Positions 24,495 through 29,130 of a stretch of DNA of 29,130 nt are shown in pieces. Made by a program: the position numbers and the translations under genes. Each line of letters opens with the position of its first letter. The first letter of the stretch is position 1. A model generated the notes under the pieces. It saw only the letters and a program-made list of their open reading frames with translations. It was not told the DNA's origin and made no database searches. This stretch comes from JAZQNF01 sp045641505. GTDB taxonomy: Bacteria; Bacillota; Clostridia; Lachnospirales; Bianqueaceae. The stretch covers positions 1 through 29,130 of the forward strand of contig JAZUHB010000087.1 of the NCBI GenBank assembly GCA_045641505.1, in the 5' to 3' direction.

Positions 24495-25712
24495 TCAGAC
24501 GCCGTTCTGAATCGCGGTGATGGATTCGAACATAGGCGCGTACAGGGCGATGACCATGACGCCGACCATCAGACCGACGACGACGATCATCACGGGTTCC
24601 AGGATGGTGGTAAGCTGCTCGATGGTGGCGGCAGTCTCATCATCGAAGTAATCGGCGCTCTTGGAGAGCATGCCCTCCAGATCACCGGAGCTCTCGCCGA
24701 CGGAAAGCATCGAGATCAGCAGGCTCGGGAAAACGGGCGATTCGGCCATCTGGCCGGAAAGGCTCTTGCCCTGCCGGATGCCCAGCGCGATCTTGTCGAT
24801 CTCTTCCTCGACGTAGAGGTTCGCGACGCTCTTCTTGGTGTACTCCAGGGCCTGCACGATGGGCACGCCGCTGGAGATCAGGGTGTGGAGCGTACGGGCG
24901 AAGCGGGAAGCCGTAAGCTTCAGCATCGGCTGCCGGATCAGGGAAAGCGAAAGCTTCAGTTTATCGAAGAAATAGCGGACCTTCGGAAGCTTGAACACCC
25001 GGATCAGAAGAATGACGATCACGGGCGCGACGAGAAGGACGATGTACCACTTGGTTGTCAGGAACTCGCTGATGTCGAGCAGACCCTGCGTCAGGGCGGG
25101 CAAATCGGAATCCAGCGAATCGAACACATCCTTGAAGCCGGGCACGACCTTGATGATCATGAAGATGCAGGCGACGATAGCCACGAGCATGACGACGATG
25201 GGGTAGGTAAGCGCGCCCTTGACCTTCTGGTTGATCTTTTCGCTCTTTTCGTACTGGTCGGCCATTCGGTTCAGAACGCCGTCCAGGTCACCGGTGACCT
25301 CGCCGACCTTAATCATTTCGGTCAGCATGCCGGGGAAATCGTCCGGATACTTCTCCATGGCGGCGGAAAGGGTGGAGCCGGCCATGACATCGTTGGTCAG
25401 ATCGGTCATGCGCTGCTTCATGATCTTATCATCGGACTGAGAGCCGACGATATCGAAGCACTTTGCCATCGGGATGCCGGAGGTGAGCATGGTGGCCATC
25501 TGACGGCAGAACAGGGTGACCGACTTCTTCTGCATGTGCGAAGGGCCGATGTCCATGTTCCAAACGCTCTTCTTATTGACCTCCTCGATCTTGATGACGC
25601 GGTAGCCGCGCTCGCGGAGGATGCTGTTCAGCTCGTTCTGGTCATCCGCTGTGATGACTTCACTGACGATCTGATTGCTGGCGTTCATGTAACGGCATGC
25701 AAACTGTGCCAT
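24495..25712 (-). CDS. pilC: Type IV pilus inner-membrane platform protein PilC
   Basis: A 405-residue GspF/PilC protein with two T2SSF domains (about 65-190 and 270-395). Each has the conserved block seen in RQMATMLTSGIPM and ARTLHTLISSGVP, and each is followed by VGEVTGDL or VGESSGDL. Hydrophobic segments lie at about 172-194, 222-242 and 375-398. It anchors PilB and PilT beneath the pilus base. AAGGGAG lies 8 bases before the ATG, and only 21 bases separate it from pilT. Confidence 0.96.
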   Translation of the reverse strand: MAQFACRYMNASNQIVSEVITADDQNELNSILRERGYRVIKIEEVNKKSVWNMDIGPSHMQKKSVTLFCRQMATMLTSGIPMAKCFDIVGSQSDDKIMKQRMTDLTNDVMAGSTLSAAMEKYPDDFPGMLTEMIKVGEVTGDLDGVLNRMADQYEKSEKINQKVKGALTYPIVVMLVAIVACIFMIIKVVPGFKDVFDSLDSDLPALTQGLLDISEFLTTKWYIVLLVAPVIVILLIRVFKLPKVRYFFDKLKLSLSLIRQPMLKLTASRFARTLHTLISSGVPIVQALEYTKKSVANLYVEEEIDKIALGIRQGKSLSGQMAESPVFPSLLISMLSVGESSGDLEGMLSKSADYFDDETAATIEQLTTILEPVMIVVVGLMVGVMVIALYAPMFESITAIQNGV

Positions 25713-25733
25713 GAAACTGACTCCCTTACTAAT

Positions 25734-26798
25734 TTACTGACGTCCCGTGAGCCGGCGGATCTCCTGCTGGTCCACGCAGTAACGAAGCATCGTATATTCG
25801 TCGATTTTTCCGGCCCGGAACAGCGAGATCAGCGACTGGTCCATCGTGACCATGCCGGCGCTGTTGTTGAGCTGGATGAGGTTCTGGATCTGGCCGACCT
25901 TGTCCTCGCGGATCAGGTTCGCGATAGCGTTGTTGGAGAGCATGATCTCCAGCGCGAGCTCCCGGCCGTCGCCGTCGATGTTCGGAAGCAGCTGCTGGGA
26001 GATGACCGCCTCGAGGACGGTGCTGAGCTGGATCCGGATCTGTCCCTGCTGCTCGGCGGGGAAGACGTCGACGATACGTTCCATGGTCTGGGCGGCGCCG
26101 ACGGTATGAAGGGTGGCCAGCACGAGGTGGCCGGTTTCAGCGGCGGTGAGCGCCGCGGAGATGGTGGCGAGGTCTCGCATTTCACCGACCATGATGACGT
26201 CGATGTCTTCACGGAGGGCGCTGCGGAGCGCGGTGTCGAAGCTTTCGCAGTCAGTGCCGATCTGGCGCTGGTTGACGATGCCGCAGCCGTGGGGGAAGAT
26301 GAACTCGATGGGGTCTTCCAGGGTGATGATGTGCTCGTTTCGGGTCCGGAGCATGTAGTTGATCATGGCGGCCAGGGTAGTGGTTTTACCGCTGCCTGTG
26401 GGGCCGGTGACCAGGATCAGGCCGTTCCGCTTGATGCAGAGGTTGCGGAAGACGGTGGGAAGGTTCAGACTCTCGAGCGTGGGCAGTTCGGAGGGGATCA
26501 GTCGAAGGACCGCTCCGTTGTGTCCCTTCTGCCGGAAGACGTTCACACGGAAGTTGTTGTTATCACCGATGGTATAGGAGGTATCGCACTCGCCGTGCTC
26601 CTGGAACCGGGCCCACTGACGGTCCGGCAGCAGTCCGCGGACGTAGATGTTCATGACTTCGTCCGTCAGGAGCTCCTCGCCGAGGTGCATCAGCTGTCCG
26701 TTGATCCGGAGGATCGGCGGGACGCCTACGGTCAGGTGGACGTCGGAGGCCTTTTCCTTAATGGCGATCTCCAGGATGCTTTCCAAACTCAGTGCCAT
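25734..26798 (-). CDS. pilT: Type IV pilus retraction ATPase PilT
   Basis: A 354-residue hexameric ATPase that would drive pilus retraction. It has Walker A GPTGSGKTT (132-140), Asp box ITLEDPIE (158-165), Walker B VIMVGEMRD (201-209) and His box TLHT (229-232). It also has the PilT-specific motif AIANLIRE (291-298), which in PilT proteins reads AIRNLIRE. It lacks the tetracysteine of PilB. It is the first gene of the 14-gene operon. Its presence implies twitching or DNA-uptake capacity rather than static pili. Confidence 0.97.
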   Translation of the reverse strand: MALSLESILEIAIKEKASDVHLTVGVPPILRINGQLMHLGEELLTDEVMNIYVRGLLPDRQWARFQEHGECDTSYTIGDNNNFRVNVFRQKGHNGAVLRLIPSELPTLESLNLPTVFRNLCIKRNGLILVTGPTGSGKTTTLAAMINYMLRTRNEHIITLEDPIEFIFPHGCGIVNQRQIGTDCESFDTALRSALREDIDVIMVGEMRDLATISAALTAAETGHLVLATLHTVGAAQTMERIVDVFPAEQQGQIRIQLSTVLEAVISQQLLPNIDGDGRELALEIMLSNNAIANLIREDKVGQIQNLIQLNNSAGMVTMDQSLISLFRAGKIDEYTMLRYCVDQQEIRRLTGRQ

Positions 26799-26818
26799 CT
26801 TCCAAAATCCTTCCGTTT

Positions 26819-26851
26819 CTCCGCCCGAATCGCCGGGTCGGAGGCTTTTTT
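26819..26851 (+). terminator. Plus-strand terminator-like hairpin upstream of pilT
   Basis: CTCCGCCCG pairs with CGGGTCGGAG across a short loop and is followed by six T on the + strand. No + strand gene ends here. It could stop antisense transcription coming out of the pilus operon, or form the pilT leader stem on the minus strand. Confidence 0.6.
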
Positions 26852-26862
26852 GTTTTACGCGT

Positions 26863-26891
26863 ATTATGTTAACGCTGCTTTACCCACACAA
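26863..26891 (-). promoter_or_regulatory. Putative promoter of the pilus operon
   Basis: On the minus strand TTGTGT (26886-26891), a 17-base spacer and CATAAT (26863-26868) lie 65 bases before the pilT start. The -35 box is inside the inverted repeat at 26882-26922, which suggests regulation by a DNA-binding protein. Confidence 0.6.
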
Positions 26892-26922
26892 TACCCACGC
26901 TTTTTGGTGGGTGAATGTGGGT
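26882..26922. promoter_or_regulatory. Nested inverted repeat, candidate operator of the pilus operon
   Basis: The outer arms ACCCACA (26882-26888) and TGTGGGT (26916-26922) enclose the inner arms ACCCAC (26893-26898) and GTGGGT (26907-26912). The four ACCCAC half-sites form two nested palindromes over the probable -35 box. Confidence 0.7.
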
Positions 26923-27104
26923 TTTCGTGGTTTTTTGGGGAATAAATTGTATTTTTTTGAAACAATGCGGGATTTTTGCCCGTTTTTGCCGTTTTTTCGG
27001 CAGGATATTTGGCCGGAAATCCGCTTTTCTTCTTTCCCAAAAAGCAAACCTATGTTATATTAGGGACAAGTTGTTCAAGCAACACACAATATGGAGGAAT
27101 CGTG

Positions 27105-27896
27105 ATGAAAAAGTTTTGGAAAGTTTTGAAGATCGTCCTTTTGGTGCTTCTTGCCCTGATCGTCGTCATCGGCATCGCCATTGCCATCTTCTCCATCAAG
27201 AACGGCAAGCAGATGGATGCCTGCGTCGACGCCATCCTGGAAGAGGTCTCCAAGGACCATGAAATCGAGAAGAAGGATGCCGGCGACCTCACCGAGATCA
27301 CCCTCTTCGGCCCGGTCAAGATCAAGAACCAGCAGTACGAGATCAAGGGCTTCGGCAACATGACCATCATGACCGCCAACGCCGGCGTGATGCAGATGGT
27401 TACCGCCATCTTCTCCCCCTTCGACAAGGACGTCGCTCTCTTCTCCCTCGACTACATGTACATGTTCGCCAGCCGCACCTGCTACCTGGAGTTCTATGAT
27501 CTGGTCGATGAGAAGGATGCCGAGTACATGAGCTGGATGAACAAGCTCGAGACCATCCGTTCCAAGTACGGCGAGCTCGAGGACACCCAGGCTTCCGGCG
27601 GCTGGTATGACGATCTGATCACCGTGGCCATCTACAAGAAGGCCGGCACCGCTGACAACGAGAAGATCATCGACATGCTCCGCGACACCATCGACATCTA
27701 CACCGACATGGCCGACGCGTATCCCCGCATGTTCGGCACCGCCCGCTACCAGAAGATCAACCGCGTCAAGGACTACAGCGACAAGCTGATCGACAACGGC
27801 GGCGTTTCCACCGACATGATCGCCGGTATCCTCGGCGTGGACAAGACCCGCGAGTTCTTCGATCAGGTGTTCTTCGGCACCGAGAAGTACCGCTGA
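27105..27896 (+). CDS. Uncharacterised membrane-anchored protein
   Basis: A 263-residue protein with a short basic start (MKKFWKVLK), one strongly hydrophobic helix (about 9-32) and a soluble extracytoplasmic part. It may be an uncleaved signal anchor. No domain is recognised. The soluble part is acidic, Met/Tyr/Asp-rich and mostly alpha/beta in character, and ends in a conserved-looking GILGVDKTREFFDQVFFG. GGAGG lies 9 bases before the ATG. Codon use is strongly biased to C- and G-ending codons, which suggests good expression. It diverges from the pilus operon, but a pilus role is only a possibility. Confidence 0.88.
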   Translation: MKKFWKVLKIVLLVLLALIVVIGIAIAIFSIKNGKQMDACVDAILEEVSKDHEIEKKDAGDLTEITLFGPVKIKNQQYEIKGFGNMTIMTANAGVMQMVTAIFSPFDKDVALFSLDYMYMFASRTCYLEFYDLVDEKDAEYMSWMNKLETIRSKYGELEDTQASGGWYDDLITVAIYKKAGTADNEKIIDMLRDTIDIYTDMADAYPRMFGTARYQKINRVKDYSDKLIDNGGVSTDMIAGILGVDKTREFFDQVFFGTEKYR

Positions 27897-27917
27897 TTGA
27901 CAAGCTTTGAAAATGAA

Positions 27918-27946
27918 GAGCGCCGCTGTCGCGGCGCTCTTTTTTG
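27918..27946 (+). terminator. Intrinsic terminator
   Basis: A perfect 9-bp stem, GAGCGCCGC/GCGGCGCTC, with a TGTC loop is followed by an uninterrupted T-run. It ends the transcript of the gene at 27105-27896. Confidence 0.93.
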
Positions 27947-27981
27947 CGCTCCGAGCCGCAGCGTCTCGCGTGGAGCGTTGC

Positions 27982-28056
27982 CGGGGGCGCCAGCGCGCGC
28001 CGGGGGGCGCCAACGCGCGCCAGGGGGGCGCCAACGCGCGCCGGGGGCGCGCGGGC
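27982..28056 (+). repeat. GC-rich tandem repeats preceding leader L1
   Basis: About three and a half units of 20-21 bp, variants of GGGGGCGCCAACGCGCGCC, run head to tail into the leader repeat. A shorter version (about 28545-28586) precedes the second leader. These bases give long open frames, but the composition is repeat-driven and no gene is supported. Confidence 0.85.
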
Positions 28057-28133
28057 ACTTCAAAATACCGGAAGGCCGCTCCCGCGTGCCGGAAAGATCT
28101 GTCCCCCCGACAGCTTCGTCTCATTTTTTGAGT
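28023..28133 (+). repeat. Leader repeat L1 (copy 1 of a ~110-bp direct repeat)
   Basis: From 28031 this copy matches 28561-28663 with about six mismatches in 103 bases, offset by exactly 530 bp. It runs from GC-rich sequence through a CTGTC-CCCCC-GACAG mini-hairpin to CTTCGTCTCATTTTTTGAG. Array B begins 14 bases later. Confidence 0.92.
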
Positions 28134-28471
28134 GCATTTTCGTTTTTTTACGACAAATCGTCTCTTTTTCAGATTTTTGTCGTAAGCGTTTTTTCGCGTT
28201 CTCGGAGGTTTACGACAAAAACCGTTGATTAGAGTAGATTTGTCGTAAATTTGATGCATCAAACTTCCGAAAATCACGGCTGCGCTGTTTCGAGCCCGGC
28301 AGGAAATGCCGATGAACTGAATAGACAGGTAAAATTTACGACAAATGAATCGGTTTATGCTGCTTTTGTCGTAAACCTGAAAATCGGCTCTCGACCGTTT
28401 ACGACAGATTACGCAATTGGGGCTGATTTGTCGTAAAAATCCAAAAATAGCCCTGAAAAATGAAACGAAAG
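28114..28471. repeat. Palindrome module B: four units with stem word TTTACGACAAA, bounded by terminal inverted repeats
   Basis: Units lie at 28147-28186, 28209-28249, 28335-28375 and 28398-28437, each 40-41 bp with arms TTTACGACAAA/TTTGTCGTAAA and an 18-19 base loop. Seven of the eight arms are intact or differ by one base; the left arm of unit 4 reads TTTACGACAGA. Starts are 62, 126 and 63 bp apart. The perfect palindrome TTTGATGCATCAAA directly follows unit 2. The module ends pair with each other: CTTCGTCTCATTTTTTGAG at the left against an inverted, imperfect copy at 28453-28471. No gene is credible here. Confidence 0.9.
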
Positions 28472-28552
28472 TGCCTTCCCGGGCGGGCACACCGCACACG
28501 TATCAGGTTGTCACTCCCCTTTCGCGTGCCGGGGGGAGGCACCCCCGCGCGC

Positions 28553-28663
28553 CGGGGGCGCCAACGCGCGCCGGGGGCGCGCGTGCACTTCAAAACACCG
28601 GAATGCCGCTCCCGCATGCCGGAAAGAACTGTCCCCCCGGCAGCTTCGTCTCATTTTTTGAGT
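28553..28663 (+). repeat. Leader repeat L2 (copy 2)
   Basis: Second copy of the leader, about 94% identical to 28031-28133. The mini-hairpin reads CTGTC-CCCCC-GGCAG. Array C begins 17 bases after it. Confidence 0.92.
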
Positions 28664-28999
28664 TGTTTTTTGAAAATGTCTGTCAAATCAGTCGAAAACA
28701 CGTTTTTTAACAGAAGCCGGGAATGTCGTTTTTGAGCAATGCTGTCAAAACCGGGTTATTCTGCGGATTTGCCAGAGATTTGATGCGTCAATTTCTGTCA
28801 AAACCAACACTTCTCACAGTTTTGCCATTTCCCCACTCACAGGGGACAAAACAGACAGGTAAAATGTCTGTCAAAACCTCGCAAAAACATCAATTTGACA
28901 GATGCTTGGAAAAAGCACTTCTCACACTTCTGGCAAAAAGTTCATTATAGGGCGTTTTGACAGCAAAAACCGAAAGACAAGGCAAAAAACGAGACGAAG
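28644..28999. repeat. Palindrome module C: five units with stem word CTGTCAAA, bounded by terminal inverted repeats
   Basis: Units lie at 28680-28713, 28742-28775, 28795-28828, 28868-28901 and 28930-28963. All are 34 bp, with arms CTGTCAAA/TTTGACAG (variants GCCAG, CTGG and TAACAG) around 18 bases. Starts are 62, 53, 73 and 62 bp apart. The module ends are inverted repeats, CTTCGTCTCATTTTTTG at 28644 and CAAAAAACGAGACGAAG at 28983, differing at one base. The remaining bases to 29130 are C-rich and show no gene. Confidence 0.85.
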
Positions 29000-29130
29000 G
29001 CAGCCCTGGTCTGCAAACCGGCCCGACAACACAGCCGTGCAGTCCGCCCCCGCAGCACAGCCCGGCAACCCGGCCCGACAGCTCGGCTCAACTCCAGACC
29101 CACGCAAAAAAACCGCCGCCCCCTGCCTGC

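Noticed and set aside
26799..27104. Cyclic-di-GMP riboswitch before the pilus operon, as in some clostridia
   Set aside because: The conserved GGGCAAACC-type core and tetraloop-receptor layout are not visible on either strand; only inverted repeats and a promoter-like sequence are seen.
27897..28735. Several open frames of 60-110 codons on both strands
   Set aside because: They are translations of GC-rich tandem repeats and palindromes, give Arg/Ala/Gly-rich peptides, lack ribosome binding sites and overlap one another.
28114..28999. Integron attC sites or plasmid iterons
   Set aside because: No RYYYAAC/GTTRRRY core sites, integrase or replication initiator is present, and the units are spaced inverted pairs rather than direct iterons. 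A partition or origin role is not excluded but has no support here.

Overview
The window reads as a chromosomal segment of a monoderm Bacillota, most likely a GC-rich, uncultured-type Clostridia. The evidence is the Tet(M)-like ribosome-protection GTPase fused to a YacP-type NYN nuclease domain, good AGGAGG ribosome binding sites, tRNAs without encoded CCA, and a complete type IV pilus operon without an outer-membrane secretin. Coding DNA is GC-rich, while most promoter regions and palindromic arrays are AT-rich. The exact order cannot be settled from sequence alone.

Layout. 1-2010: the 3' part of the translation-factor/NYN fusion, then a tRNA cluster (Leu-UAA, Phe-GAA, Gly-UCC, Arg-ACG) with its own consensus promoter and a terminator. 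2036-4973: an alpha/beta-hydrolase esterase (-) divergent from a D-amino-acid aminotransferase plus NOTUM/pectin-acetylesterase-like hydrolase pair (+). 4974-5485: palindrome array A. 5486-8770: a tightly coupled minus-strand operon of NahK-like sugar 1-kinase, PlsC-like acyltransferase and MFS transporter. 8925-10481: a divergent MurE-family Mur ligase (+). 10482-11158: tandem repeats, terminators and array D. 11159-26798: a 14-gene minus-strand type IV pilus operon in the order pilT-pilC-pilA-pilX-like-two vWA pilins-LamG-like pilin-pilM-pilN-pilO-membrane protein-Ala/Pro-rich tail-anchored protein-pilD-pilB. 27105-27896: an uncharacterised membrane-anchored protein (+). 27897-29130: no gene, but two ~357-bp modules (B and C), each with a GC-rich leader and an array of palindromes.

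How the pilus genes work together: PilD would process the prepilins. PilB and PilT would power extension and retraction through the PilC platform. PilM, PilN and PilO would form the assembly scaffold. The three large modular pilins, two with complete vWA MIDAS sites and one with a lectin-like C-terminal domain, plus the PilX-like pilin, would form an adhesive tip complex, as described for the modular pilins of Streptococcus sanguinis.

The most unusual feature is a family of extragenic arrays of spaced inverted repeats. In each array every unit uses the same stem word, but the word differs between arrays: A TGCTACAGTAT, B TTTACGACAAA, C CTGTCAAA, D ATAGGTGGA (degraded). A, B and C share a 62-63 bp unit period. 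B and C are a 530-bp-offset tandem duplication whose unit positions match to within a base although the word has been replaced in nearly all arms. I know of no described system that matches this, and its function is open.
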